Assembly (NCBI RefSeq): GCF_019392335.1
Contig: NZ_JAHXRQ010000019.1
Span: 1-64,000, forward strand
From: Mameliella sp. CS4
GTDB lineage: Bacteria; Pseudomonadota; Alphaproteobacteria; Rhodobacterales; Rhodobacteraceae
DNA length: 64,000 nt
Direction: 5' to 3'
In this document: positions 9,837-18,302 of the stretch, piece by piece
Position numbering within the stretch: the first letter of the stretch is position 1
Layout of the letters: each line of letters starts with the position of its first letter
Made by a program: the position numbers and the translations under genes
The notes under the pieces: model-generated
Told to the model about the DNA's origin: nothing
Database searches by the model: none
Seen by the model: only the letters and a program-made list of their open reading frames with translations

Positions 9837-9934
9837 GGGGGCCATGCCCCCAATTATGAACGAGGCGGCTTGCACCCCATTCCATCGCGCGGGGTTCACC
9901 CCCGTCGCCTTTATCTGTCGCGGGTCATCCCGCG
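9837..9934. repeat. Two hairpins in the murB-ddl gap
   Basis: GGGGGC-cat-GCCCCC (9837-9851), directly upstream of the ddl start, and CGCGGG-tcat-CCCGCG (9919-9934). Both are perfect 6-bp stems. Neither has a U-tract, so they may be mRNA-processing or attenuation structures. No gene was seen in 9815-10003. Confidence 0.4.
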
Positions 9935-10003
9935 AAATCTGGTGCAACCTGCCTGTGGTCGCCGGGCCCTGCTCTTGCTCTTGTCGTTTAACGGAGGCCC
10001 AAA

Positions 10004-10927
10004 TCAGCGCGCCGGCTCACCGACCCGCATGATTTCCCAGTGTAGCTCTATTCCAGAGTGTTGGAAAACCTTTTTTCGCACTTCCTCGCCCAGCCCTTCC
10101 AGCTCTGCCGCCGTGGCGCCGCCGGTGTTTACCAGGAAATTCGAATGCTTGGGCGACATCTGTGCCCCGCCCATCGTGGCGCCGCGCATTCCGGCCTCGT
10201 CGATCACCTTCCAGGCCTTCAGGTCGTGGCTGTCATCGGCCCGACCCGTCGAGGAAAATCCCGCCGGGTTGCGAAAGGTGCTGCCAGCGGTGCGGTCCTT
10301 GGTCGGCTGCGTCTCGTCACGCGTCTTCAACTGCGCGTCCATGCGCGCGGCCAGGTCTTCGGGATCGCCCTCGGCGCCTTCGAACACCGCCTCGACCAGC
10401 ACCCAGCCCTCGGGCAGGTCGCTTTGACGGTAGGCCAGGTTCAGATCGCCCGCCGGGATTGTCACCAGGGCGCCTGCGCGGGTCACCGCCCGCACCTCGA
10501 TCAGGTGATCGGCGACATAGGTGCCATAACAGCCCGCGTTCATCCGCACAGCGCCACCGATACTGCCCGGGATGGTGCGCAGGAAGGTCAGATCCACGCC
10601 CGCCTCTGCCGCGCGCCGGGCCACATGCGCATCCAGCGCCGCCGCCCCCGCCGTGACGCGGGTGCCCTCGACCGAGATGCCGTTGAACCCGCGTCCCAGC
10701 CGGATCACCACCGCCCGCAGCCCGCCGTCCCGGACAATCAGGTTCGATCCCACGCCCATCGGAAAGACCGGCACCTCTGCCGGCAGGTCCGCCAGGAACG
10801 CCTGCAGGTCGTCCAGGTCCGCCGGTTGATACAGCCAGTCCGCCGGCCCGCCCACGCGCAGCCAGGTCAGTTCGCTCAAAGGGCGGCCCGGGGTCAGCCG
10901 GCCGCGCGGTTCGGGAAGCTCTGTCAT
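10004..10927 (-). CDS. murB: UDP-N-acetylenolpyruvoylglucosamine reductase MurB
   Basis: FAD-dependent reductase that converts the enolpyruvyl ether to UDP-MurNAc. Motifs: [10 protein letters not shown] at the N-terminus, [15 protein letters not shown] for FAD binding, the [12 protein letters not shown] pyrophosphate loop, and GSTFRNP with the catalytic Ser. The C-terminus includes KHSNFLVN. 307 aa from the ATG at 10927 (MTELPEPRG), matching type I family members; the open frame continues to 10963 without family-like sequence. It precedes ddl in the transcript. Confidence 0.96.
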   Translation of the reverse strand: MTELPEPRGRLTPGRPLSELTWLRVGGPADWLYQPADLDDLQAFLADLPAEVPVFPMGVGSNLIVRDGGLRAVVIRLGRGFNGISVEGTRVTAGAAALDAHVARRAAEAGVDLTFLRTIPGSIGGAVRMNAGCYGTYVADHLIEVRAVTRAGALVTIPAGDLNLAYRQSDLPEGWVLVEAVFEGAEGDPEDLAARMDAQLKTRDETQPTKDRTAGSTFRNPAGFSSTGRADDSHDLKAWKVIDEAGMRGATMGGAQMSPKHSNFLVNTGGATAAELEGLGEEVRKKVFQHSGIELHWEIMRVGEPAR

Positions 10928-10967
10928 GGCAAAGGTGCTAGGCCGCGTCGCGCGCTTCCGCAAGGGG

Positions 10968-11255
10968 TCAGCTGCGATCCGCCGCCGCCTCGGCCTTGTG
11001 CCGCCGGACGCGGCCGATCAGCGCGCCGCTCCCCAGCCCCACCAGCGCCGGCAGGACCCCCAGCATCAACCCGATGGCATAGCCAAGCGCGTCCCAGCCC
11101 TCGCCCGCCACCTGCAGGCGGTAGATCAGCCAGGCCCCGACGCAGATCAGGACCAGGGCCAGCACCGCCGCCGCAGCCCCCATCGCAAACCGCAACAGCA
11201 CCCAGCCAAGGCCGAGTGCGCCCAGCGCCACGAGGGCGGGTATCAGGTAGATCAT
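10968..11255 (-). CDS. Small hypothetical membrane protein
   Basis: 95 aa, not recognised. Almost entirely hydrophobic, with three or four likely membrane helices (about residues 3-25, 26-45, 58-82) and a short basic cytoplasmic-type tail ([14 protein letters not shown]). It lies 40 bp upstream of murB and downstream of the DUF2484 gene in the same orientation, so it is co-transcribed with wall genes. Whether it takes part in wall synthesis is unknown. Confidence 0.7.
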   Translation of the reverse strand: MIYLIPALVALGALGLGWVLLRFAMGAAAAVLALVLICVGAWLIYRLQVAGEGWDALGYAIGLMLGVLPALVGLGSGALIGRVRRHKAEAAADRS

Positions 11256-11321
11256 CTGTCAGCTCCTCCGGAATGGCGACAATCTCGCCATCCCCGGCGC
11301 TGCACGCCAGTCAGGAGCGCC

Positions 11322-11567
11322 TTACCTTGCGGTCTGCCGCACCCAGCGCAACAGGTAGCGCAGCGGCCAGCGCAGAATGCTCATCCCCGCGAAGAGGACA
11401 AAAAGCCCGACCCACGGGCCATTCTGGTAGGTGACATAGCCGACCAGCGGGATCCCCAGCGCGATCAGCACATAGGCGCGCGTCCAGTGATTGTCGCGCG
11501 ACGGTATCATCGCAAGCACATTGGCCAGCACGGCCCAGGCACAGGCGAGGATCAGAGATAGTGACAT
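11322..11567 (-). CDS. DUF2484 family membrane protein
   Basis: About 81 aa. Resembles the DUF2484 proteins that sit between murC and murB in Rhodobacterales. Three predicted membrane helices: LSLILACAWAVLANVLAM, VLIALGIPLVGYVTY and WVGLFVLFAGMSI, the last followed by an Arg-rich end (RWPLRYLLRWVRQ). The start was chosen at MSLSLIL (11567); the frame is open to 11600. The function is not established. The conserved place in the dcw cluster points to a wall or division role, which is inference only. Confidence 0.75.
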   Translation of the reverse strand: MSLSLILACAWAVLANVLAMIPSRDNHWTRAYVLIALGIPLVGYVTYQNGPWVGLFVLFAGMSILRWPLRYLLRWVRQTAR

Positions 11568-11722
11568 TGTCTGCCCTCCGTGCCCCCCAGAGGTGCCCAT
11601 AGAATGCGCCAGCCGCGCGGTTCACACAACCCCTGCGATAGATGCAATTGCAGAAAAGAAGGATGCCCCGGTCATCCCTAGCCGCTATGGAACACAGAAG
11701 TCCGGCGGCAGGACGCGCATCT

Positions 11723-12358
11723 TCACGAGCCGGTCACGACCGCCAGTGGAACCTTGATCCCGTGGCCGTCGGGCATGACCGTGAGCACGCCATCGCCGGT
11801 ATCGGCATCAAGTTGAAAGTCCCCGGACCCGGTCGCGAACCACAGGCCCGTTCCGTCCCAGAGCAGGAGCGGCGACGTCTCTTCCGAGAGAAAGACAACA
11901 ACCGCTGCCGTCCCCTGACCGCCGCGCGACACGCCGAAATCGCACCGCGACCAAGCGGCCTCGCCGACGGGTCGGCAATCCAGCTTGCCGATCTGGTCGA
12001 ATTCGCCACCTTCGGCCCGGCTGCGGGCCGAGACGGGTTTCAGAAACTCGGCGGCGGCCCAGCCCTTGCGCCCGGTGTCGTCGAGGAACACCACCGAACA
12101 CCAGAGCCGTGCGCCATGCGTCTCGCAACCGTTGTTCGTAAATGTCGTGCCGACCCGCGCCCGATCAACGATACGGCCGTCCAGCTTCGGGTTCGCACGG
12201 ATGTTGAGCCGGCTCGACACGCCGCTCACGACCACGCGGTCGGCATCGGCAACGTCAACAGACAGACCACGCGGGCCGTCCTGAGCCACTGCTGCACCTG
12301 CCGCGCAAACCATCAGCATCGCGGCAAAAGCCCGTGGCCGATTGGCAAACCCGGTCAT
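11723..12358 (-). CDS. Exported SH3-domain protein
   Basis: About 211 aa. The start at 12358 gives a Sec signal peptide (RAFAAMLMVCAAGAAVAQ). A bacterial SH3-like domain follows (LNIRANPKLDGRIVDRARVG...GWAAAEFLKP), a fold often used to bind peptidoglycan or peptides. The C-terminal half (about 120-211) is not recognised and contains paired Cys (CRPVG...SRCDFG). An alternative start at 12487 would add 43 residues lacking signal features. It lies 142 bp downstream of the L,D-transpeptidase gene. A joint wall-related role is inferred from context. Confidence 0.7.
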   Translation of the reverse strand: MTGFANRPRAFAAMLMVCAAGAAVAQDGPRGLSVDVADADRVVVSGVSSRLNIRANPKLDGRIVDRARVGTTFTNNGCETHGARLWCSVVFLDDTGRKGWAAAEFLKPVSARSRAEGGEFDQIGKLDCRPVGEAAWSRCDFGVSRGGQGTAAVVVFLSEETSPLLLWDGTGLWFATGSGDFQLDADTGDGVLTVMPDGHGIKVPLAVVTGS

Positions 12359-12500
12359 CCCCCGAACGCTCCGGGCCAAAGACTGCCCCCACGCCAATCG
12401 TGTTTGCGGCAGGGCCGTGCCCGATGCCGGCTTGGGCGTCCGCGTGCGCATCGCGCATTCGACGCGTGTCTCACGGTTCATTTTCATCTTGGAAGCCCCA

Positions 12501-13481
12501 TCAAGACATGATGACAAAATCGCGGCCCGACCGGTTGTCGGGATGCAGCGGCAGGTCGGTAAAGACAAAGATCATCCCAGGATGCACATATTCGTGCATG
12601 ACCTTGTTGAAAGCCGCGTCCGACTTGACCCGGTTCAGATCTCGCATCCCGTCGCTGCCATCTGCGCCGTAGGTCAGTGCCTCCCAGTGCATGCCCTTCT
12701 GCTCTTCGTGCGCGCCACGCAAGACGAAGACGTGAGAACCGAGCGGCTTTCCATCCCAGATCAGCGGACCCTTGGCCACTTCCCGGTCATTCTCGAGAAT
12801 GACGACCGTCTCGTCCGTCGACGACGCGATCAGCGATGTCACCGGATGCGCCTCGTCGATGTCCCAGTCAGAGGGATGTTTTTTCGGCTCGAGCGTGGCC
12901 AGCACGTGCTCGAATTCCTGCTCTGCATATCCGGCGAGGATCATTCCGGGATGCACCACGGATTCCGGCGCGGAATGGCTGTCAGCGACGATGACGGGCG
13001 TGCCCAGGTGGGTCACGTCAAAGAGGCGCGCGGAAAAATCCAGCGGCAGCCGCACGCAGCCATGCGACGCCGGGTAGCCCGGCAGATTTCCCGCATGCAG
13101 CGCGATACCGTCCCATGTCAGTCGGTTCATGTTCGGCATCGGCGCGTTGTTGTAGGTCGAAGACCGGTGATCGCGGTCTTTCTGAAGAACCACGAAAACG
13201 CCCGTCGGGGTGCCGTGCCCCGGCTTTCCGGTCGAACAGGTCGACACCGCGATGCGCACGCCGTTGCGGTAGACGTGCACGCGCTGCTCCTCGATCGAAA
13301 CCACCACGGCCACCGGCCCGTAAGGCTGCCGCTCGGGGTGCCAGGTGAATTCGCCTGGCTGCAACTCATGAATTTCCTTGAAGACATGTTGCCCGACAAC
13401 CGGAGCGGCCGCGAAAACCAGGCCGGTCCCGCAAGCAATTTCGAAAAGACGCCGCCGCGTCAGACCTGTATTCTTCGTCAT
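12501..13481 (-). CDS. L,D-transpeptidase (YkuD/ErfK family)
   Basis: Periplasmic cysteine transpeptidase of the YkuD family, expected to make 3-3 cross-links or attach proteins to peptidoglycan. The ATG at 13481 gives MTKNTGLTRRRLFEIA, a twin-arginine-like signal followed by a hydrophobic stretch. The YkuD domain (about 50-180) has HAGNLPGYPASHGCVRLP with the catalytic His/Cys. A further 150-residue C-terminal region is not recognised. The next gene downstream is the SH3 protein. The upstream gap to the murC terminator is about 300 bp, so the gene probably has its own promoter. This family is not part of the usual dcw set. Confidence 0.88.
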   Translation of the reverse strand: MTKNTGLTRRRLFEIACGTGLVFAAAPVVGQHVFKEIHELQPGEFTWHPERQPYGPVAVVVSIEEQRVHVYRNGVRIAVSTCSTGKPGHGTPTGVFVVLQKDRDHRSSTYNNAPMPNMNRLTWDGIALHAGNLPGYPASHGCVRLPLDFSARLFDVTHLGTPVIVADSHSAPESVVHPGMILAGYAEQEFEHVLATLEPKKHPSDWDIDEAHPVTSLIASSTDETVVILENDREVAKGPLIWDGKPLGSHVFVLRGAHEEQKGMHWEALTYGADGSDGMRDLNRVKSDAAFNKVMHEYVHPGMIFVFTDLPLHPDNRSGRDFVIMS

Positions 13482-13692
13482 CCGGATCACTCCCGCACAA
13501 AGACCACCGAAACCGGTTTGACACAATTCTAGGTGCGGAGATTGGGCCTGTCCACCAGATGTTGGTTGAAATGCGACGATTCACACCGCTCGGGCGGGCC
13601 GCCGGCAAATTAGGCGACAATGCCTTGCCGGCGTCGACCGAAAGGCGACGGGACCACGCCGAGAACATACCTCCGGCATTGCGTCCCAAAAC

Positions 13693-13720
13693 AAACGGCC
13701 CCACGCGTGGGGCCGTTTTT
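13693..13720. terminator. Bidirectional rho-independent terminator after murC
   Basis: Perfect 26-bp palindrome AAACGGCCCCACG/CGTGGGGCCGTTT with T-runs on both sides (TTTTT on plus, TTTgTTTT on minus). It lies 75 bp beyond the murC stop and would separate murC-side transcripts from the L,D-transpeptidase gene. The rest of 13482-13794 shows no other feature. Confidence 0.85.
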
Positions 13721-13794
13721 CAATCGTCAGCGAAAGCCTTTCAGACGCCGCACCATCTCCCCGTCCAGGCGCGAACGCCCGCGCGGTCCTATGG

Positions 13795-15201
13795 TTATCC
13801 TTCGGCTTTTTCCAGCCGCTTGGGCAGGTTGTTCGCCCAGGTCGAGATCGTGCCCGCGCCGAGGCAAACCACCATGTCGCCCGGCTGTGCCTGTTCGCGC
13901 ACCAGCCGTTCCAGGTCGTCCTCGTCGCGGATAGCGCGGGCGTAGCGGTGGCCGTGGCGCACCAGCCCGGCCACAAGGTCGTCCCGCGTGGCGCCCGGGA
14001 TGGGGTCCTCACCGGCGGCAAAGACCTCGGCAATGGCCACGACATCCGCCTCGTTGAAGCAGGAGCAGAACTCCTCGAAATGATGGTGCAGGCGCGTGTA
14101 GCGGTGCGGCTGATGCACCGCGATCACCCGGCCCTCGCAGGCCTGGCGCGCGGCTTTCAGCACGGCGGCGATCTCGACGGGATGGTGGCCGTAATCGTCG
14201 ATTATGGTCACGCCGTTCACCTCGCCCACGCGGGTAAAGCGGCGGTTCACACCGCCAAAGCTCGCCAGCGCCGCGCGGATCTCGTCACCGGACATGCCCA
14301 GGTGACGCGCCACGGCAATGGCCGACAGCGCGTTGGACACGTTGTGATCGCCCGGCATCGGCAGGGTGCAGCCCTCGATCGTCTCGCCCGTCTGCTGGAA
14401 CACCACGTCGAAATGCGCCACGCCCGCCTTGTAGGTCAGCCCCACCGCGCGCACGTCCGCCTGCGCGTTGAAGCCATAGGTGGTCACGCGGCGGTCGGTG
14501 ACGCGGCCCACCAGCGCCTGCACCTCCGGGTGATCGGTGCAGCAGACCGCCAGCCCGTAGAAGGGAATATTCGACACGAAATCATAGAACCCCTGCCGCA
14601 GGTTCTCGATCGTGCCCCAGTGCTCCATGTGCTCGGGGTCGATATTGGTCACGATGGCAATGGTCGCGGGCAGGCGGTTGAAGGTGCCGTCGCTCTCGTC
14701 GGCCTCGACCACCATCCATTCGCCCTGCCCCATGCGCGCGTTGGACCCATAGGCATGGATGATCCCGCCGTTGACCACGGTCGGATCGAACTTGCCCGCG
14801 TCCAGCAACGTGGCGACCATCGTCGTCGTCGTCGTCTTGCCATGCGTCCCGGCCACGGCGACGTTGGATTTCAGCCGCATCAGCTCGGCCAGCATCTCGG
14901 CCCGGCGCACCACCGGCAACCCGCGCCGGCGCGCCTCGTCCAGTTCCGGGTTGCCCGGCTTGATCGCCGAGGAAATCACCACCACCTCGGCCTTGTCCAG
15001 GTTTTCGGCCCGCTGGCCTTCAAAGACATGGGCGCCCAACTCTTCCAGCCGCCTGGTGATCTTCGAGGATTTCAGGTCGGACCCCTGCACCTTGTAGCCG
15101 TGGTTCAACAGCACCTCGGCGATGCCGGACATGCCGATGCCGCCGATGCCGACGAAGTGGATTGCGCCCACGTCTCCGGGCAGTTTCGTCGCCCCCGTCA
15201 T
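13795..15201 (-). CDS. murC: UDP-N-acetylmuramate--L-alanine ligase MurC
   Basis: ATP-dependent ligase that adds L-Ala to UDP-MurNAc. Rossmann motif [17 protein letters not shown] near the N-terminus, ATP loop [10 protein letters not shown] at about residues 108-117, central [10 protein letters not shown] and C-terminal ligase domains. 468 aa from the ATG at 15201 ([16 protein letters not shown]-rich ribosome site). An ATG at 15234 with an AGGAG site 9 bases upstream is also credible and would add 11 residues. It lies between murG and the palindromic terminator. Confidence 0.96.
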   Translation of the reverse strand: MTGATKLPGDVGAIHFVGIGGIGMSGIAEVLLNHGYKVQGSDLKSSKITRRLEELGAHVFEGQRAENLDKAEVVVISSAIKPGNPELDEARRRGLPVVRRAEMLAELMRLKSNVAVAGTHGKTTTTTMVATLLDAGKFDPTVVNGGIIHAYGSNARMGQGEWMVVEADESDGTFNRLPATIAIVTNIDPEHMEHWGTIENLRQGFYDFVSNIPFYGLAVCCTDHPEVQALVGRVTDRRVTTYGFNAQADVRAVGLTYKAGVAHFDVVFQQTGETIEGCTLPMPGDHNVSNALSAIAVARHLGMSGDEIRAALASFGGVNRRFTRVGEVNGVTIIDDYGHHPVEIAAVLKAARQACEGRVIAVHQPHRYTRLHHHFEEFCSCFNEADVVAIAEVFAAGEDPIPGATRDDLVAGLVRHGHRYARAIRDEDDLERLVREQAQPGDMVVCLGAGTISTWANNLPKRLEKAEG

Positions 15202-15327
15202 GCAGGCCCCCCGCTCAAGCTCCAGATCCTTCATGTCCCGCCTCTCCTTTTTCGAGGTTATTCTTGTCCTGTCCCCGTGGCGCTGCCGCCATCGTTTTCT
15301 TGTTCCGGCCCATGATGCCGGTCACGC

Positions 15328-16437
15328 TCATTCCGTCGTCATCCTGCCAGCGGCCAGTTCCTCGACCAGCCAGGCCAGGTGTTCCGCCGCTTCGGGTTTC
15401 GCCACCGACAGCGCCCCGCGCACCATCTGGATGGCCCCTGTCTCGTTCGACAGGATCGCATGGATCGACTCTGTCAGGCTCTCGATGGTCAGCTTGCTTT
15501 CCGGAATGCGGATCGCCGCGCCCGCATCCACCAGCGCCTGGGCATTGGCCACCTGGTGATCGCCTGTCGCATGCGGATAAGGGATCAGGATCGAGGGCCG
15601 CCCGATCACCGCGATATCCGCCACCGAAGAGGCGCCGGACCGCGAGATTACCAACTGCGCCTCGCTCATCCGCGCGGGCACATCGTGAAAGAAGGGCTGC
15701 ACATCCGCCGAAAGCCCGTGTTCGGCGTAATAGGTCGCCACGCGCTCTTCGTCCTCGTCACGGGCCTGGTGGCTGACGCGCAGGTTGCCCACCATGTCCA
15801 GGGGCAGCGCGGCAATTGCCGGCGGCACCACGTCCGACAAGGTGCGCGCGCCCTGAGAGCCGCCGATTACCAGGATCGACATCGGGTAAGGACCGGGCGC
15901 GATGTATCCCGCCCCCGCCCGTTCGGCCACGGCCCGGCGCACCGGGTTGCCGGTGTGGATGCCCTCGACTCCTTCGGGCAGATCCGTGGGCCAGGTGCCG
16001 CAGGCCATGACATTCACGCGGGTGGCAAACCAGGTGTTCACCTTGCCCAGCACACCGTTCTGTTCGTGGATCATGCGCGGCAGCTTCAACAGCCAGGCGG
16101 CGGTCAGGGCGGGCACGCTGGGATAGCCGCCAAAGCCCACAACCACGTCCGGCCGGTCGCGCCGCATCCCGAAAATCGCCGACACCACGCCCGAGGCCAG
16201 TCGAAACGGCACCGCCAGCTTGGCCAGCGGTCCACCCCGGTCGAAGGTCGCGGCAGAGACCTGCTCGATCTCGACACCCTCGGGAAATCCACCGGTGTAA
16301 CGTGCGCCCCGCGCGTCGGTCGAAAGCTTCACGCGCCAACCGCGCGCCAGCATGATTTCCGCCAGCGCCTGGGCGGGGAACATATGGCCTCCGGTCCCGC
16401 CGGCGGCCATCACCAGCAAAGGCTTGCGCTCGCCCAT
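15328..16437 (-). CDS. murG: Lipid I GlcNAc transferase MurG
   Basis: GT28 glycosyltransferase that adds GlcNAc to lipid I on the inner face of the membrane, making lipid II. Motifs: [16 protein letters not shown] at the N-terminus (G loop), [24 protein letters not shown], and the C-terminal [12 protein letters not shown] sugar-nucleotide loop. 369 aa, normal. It follows ftsW by about 100 bp and precedes murC. Confidence 0.97.
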   Translation of the reverse strand: MGERKPLLVMAAGGTGGHMFPAQALAEIMLARGWRVKLSTDARGARYTGGFPEGVEIEQVSAATFDRGGPLAKLAVPFRLASGVVSAIFGMRRDRPDVVVGFGGYPSVPALTAAWLLKLPRMIHEQNGVLGKVNTWFATRVNVMACGTWPTDLPEGVEGIHTGNPVRRAVAERAGAGYIAPGPYPMSILVIGGSQGARTLSDVVPPAIAALPLDMVGNLRVSHQARDEDEERVATYYAEHGLSADVQPFFHDVPARMSEAQLVISRSGASSVADIAVIGRPSILIPYPHATGDHQVANAQALVDAGAAIRIPESKLTIESLTESIHAILSNETGAIQMVRGALSVAKPEAAEHLAWLVEELAAGRMTTE

Positions 16438-16534
16438 ATTCCTGTCTCCGTCATCGATCCACGCGCCGATATAGCATCCGCGTGCTCACGTCCATGACAA
16501 GGGGAATACCGGCAGGTTCCTGCCCATACCGGCC

Positions 16535-17704
16535 TCATCCGCGCGCCCGTCCCCGCAGGATGTCGCGGATTTCTCCCTGGGGGCGCGTCCGGGTAAAGGC
16601 CAGCAACATGCCCACCGCGATACCCCCGGCGATCAGCGACGACCCGCCATAGCTGACAAAGGGCAGCGTCATGCCCTTGGCCGGCAAGAGCCGCACCGCC
16701 ACGCCCATGTTGATCATCGCCTGCACGCCGAACATGGCCGCAAGCCCGGTGCCCGCCAGCCGGATAAAGGGATCGCGCTCGCGCATCAGCCGGATCAGGC
16801 TGCGCATGACGATGGCGGAATAAAGCGTCAGGATCAAAAGCACCAGGATCAGCCCGTATTCCTCGGCCGCCACCGCAATGATGAAATCCGTATGCGCGTC
16901 CGGCAGGCTCCATTTCACCTGGCCCTCGCCGACGCCGACGCCAAAGAAGCCGCCTTCGCGGATCGCGTTTTCGGCATAGCCCAGCTGCGAGGTCGGATCG
17001 ACCTCGGGGTTCAGGAACCCGTCAAAGCGGCGCTGGAAATGCTCGGAGTAGTTGTAGGACACCATGCCCGCCAGCACCACCAGCCCGGCCAGCCCGACCA
17101 GCAGCAGCATCGGCGCGCCGCCGACGAACCACATCACGCCCCAGCCGAAAAGGATCAGCGCCGCCTGACCGAAATCAGGCTGCATCGCCAGCATCAGCAC
17201 GATGCTCACCATAATGACAAAGGAATAGCTGCGCCCCGGCGGACCGCCCAGCTCCTGCCCCGCCGCCATCAGCCAGGCGGTGACGATCACGAAGAGCGGT
17301 TTCAGGAACTCCGAAGGCTGCACGCTGGCAAAGCCCAGACTGTACCAGCGCACCGCGCCTTTGCCGAAATCTGTGCCCAGAAGCGGCAGAAAAGCCAGCG
17401 CGATGAAAGCCGCGAAAAAGCCCAGCACCGCGAAACGCCGCACCATGACCGGCCCCATCATCGAGACCAGCACCATGACAACCAGCGCCAGCCCGCCGAA
17501 GAAGGCCTGTCGCTGGACGTAGTAGAATGGCGGCAACCCGATCCGCTCGGCCAGCGGCGGCGAGGCCGCAAGCCCCAGCAACAGGCCGATCCCGAACAGC
17601 ATGAAAATGCAGGACAAGGTCCACTTGTCCACCGTGCGCCACCATTTCGGCAACACCGGCTCGCCACCCTTCACGGGCACCGTGCCGTAAACCATCTCTG
17701 TCAT
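16535..17704 (-). CDS. ftsW: Septal peptidoglycan glycosyltransferase FtsW
   Basis: SEDS family polytopic membrane protein that polymerises lipid II at the septum with FtsI. About ten membrane helices; hallmark motifs include LLGTDFGKGAVRW, QPSEFLKPLFV, QPDFGQAAL (with the catalytic-type Asp loop) and the C-terminal LPFVSYGGSS. 389 aa, normal for the family. It is read toward murG; upstream is a gap of about 150 bp with a GC-rich hairpin, then the antitoxin-like gene. Confidence 0.97.
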   Translation of the reverse strand: MTEMVYGTVPVKGGEPVLPKWWRTVDKWTLSCIFMLFGIGLLLGLAASPPLAERIGLPPFYYVQRQAFFGGLALVVMVLVSMMGPVMVRRFAVLGFFAAFIALAFLPLLGTDFGKGAVRWYSLGFASVQPSEFLKPLFVIVTAWLMAAGQELGGPPGRSYSFVIMVSIVLMLAMQPDFGQAALILFGWGVMWFVGGAPMLLLVGLAGLVVLAGMVSYNYSEHFQRRFDGFLNPEVDPTSQLGYAENAIREGGFFGVGVGEGQVKWSLPDAHTDFIIAVAAEEYGLILVLLILTLYSAIVMRSLIRLMRERDPFIRLAGTGLAAMFGVQAMINMGVAVRLLPAKGMTLPFVSYGGSSLIAGGIAVGMLLAFTRTRPQGEIRDILRGRARG

Positions 17705-17831
17705 CTGAACACCGCTACTGCCTCGAACCGCCCGGTTTTCCGGGTCTGACGACCAGTGTAGCGCAGATTTTCCGATCAGGCCAAAGGATTCCGGCGGCTC
17801 TTGGGGGATGTGCCCCCGCCGCCACGCGTAG

Positions 17832-17849
17832 GGCGGGGTTTACCCCGCC
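17832..17849 (-). terminator. Stem-loop after the antitoxin-like gene
   Basis: Perfect 7-bp stem GGCGGGG-ttta-CCCCGCC, 8 bp beyond the stop of the Phd-like gene. No U-run. It could be a weak terminator ahead of ftsW. Confidence 0.45.
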
Positions 17850-17856
17850 GCCCCTC

Positions 17857-18165
17857 TCAGAACCGCGGGCGCCATTCCACGTCCTCGCCCCTCCGCGCCT
17901 TCTCGCGCGCCTCTTCCAGCCAGGTCAGGTGGTTGCCGCGCTCACGCAAAAAACGTTCACGCTCTTCCCGGTCGCGCTGGTCGATCTCTTCCAGCGCCTG
18001 CACATCCCAAGGAGAGACCAGCCCCGCCACAACCTGTCCGCTGCGCGTGATCAGAAAGCGGTCGCCTATCATCTCCAGCTTGCGCAGGTAGCGCGCCATC
18101 TCGGCGCGGAACGCGCCTGCGGGCACTTCGGTGGCCCGGAACATCATGATCGGTTTGCGTTTCAT
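17857..18165 (-). CDS. Phd/YefM-type antitoxin-like protein (orphan)
   Basis: 102 aa. The N-terminal half follows the Phd/YefM pattern (RATEVPAGAFRAEMARYLR...RFLITRSGQVVAGLVSPWDVQALEEID), the DNA-binding and dimer part of that antitoxin family. The C-terminal half is strongly charged (REERERFLRERGN, WLEEAREKARRGED), as expected for a toxin-binding tail. No toxin gene lies next to it: upstream is a divergent flavoprotein gene and downstream is ftsW. The divergent gap carries TGTACA-type repeats, the core known for YefM operators. It may be an orphan antitoxin or a plain regulator. Confidence 0.7.
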   Translation of the reverse strand: MKRKPIMMFRATEVPAGAFRAEMARYLRKLEMIGDRFLITRSGQVVAGLVSPWDVQALEEIDQRDREERERFLRERGNHLTWLEEAREKARRGEDVEWRPRF

Positions 18166-18243
18166 GCGGGCACCCTGCCCCGCAAGGGATTAACGCGCCC
18201 CTTTCTCACCGCGCGCTGCTCGGTTAAGAGCGCGTTACCGCTT

Positions 18244-18290
18244 TGTACAAAATGCGGAAATCGACGTACAAAACGTACAAAATGTACAAA
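18244..18290. promoter_or_regulatory. Repeated (T/C)GTACAAA motifs, possible operator
   Basis: Four copies of GTACAAA at 18245, 18266, 18275 and 18284; the last three are spaced exactly 9 bp apart. TGTACA cores occur at 18244-18249 and 18283-18288, and the first lies in the palindrome TTTGTACAAA. They are in the divergent gap between the Phd-like gene (starts 18165) and the flavoprotein gene (starts 18303). E. coli YefM recognises TGTACA-core palindromes, so auto-control by the Phd-like protein is a reasonable inference. Confidence 0.5.
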
Positions 18291-18302
18291 CTTCGGACCC
18301 CC

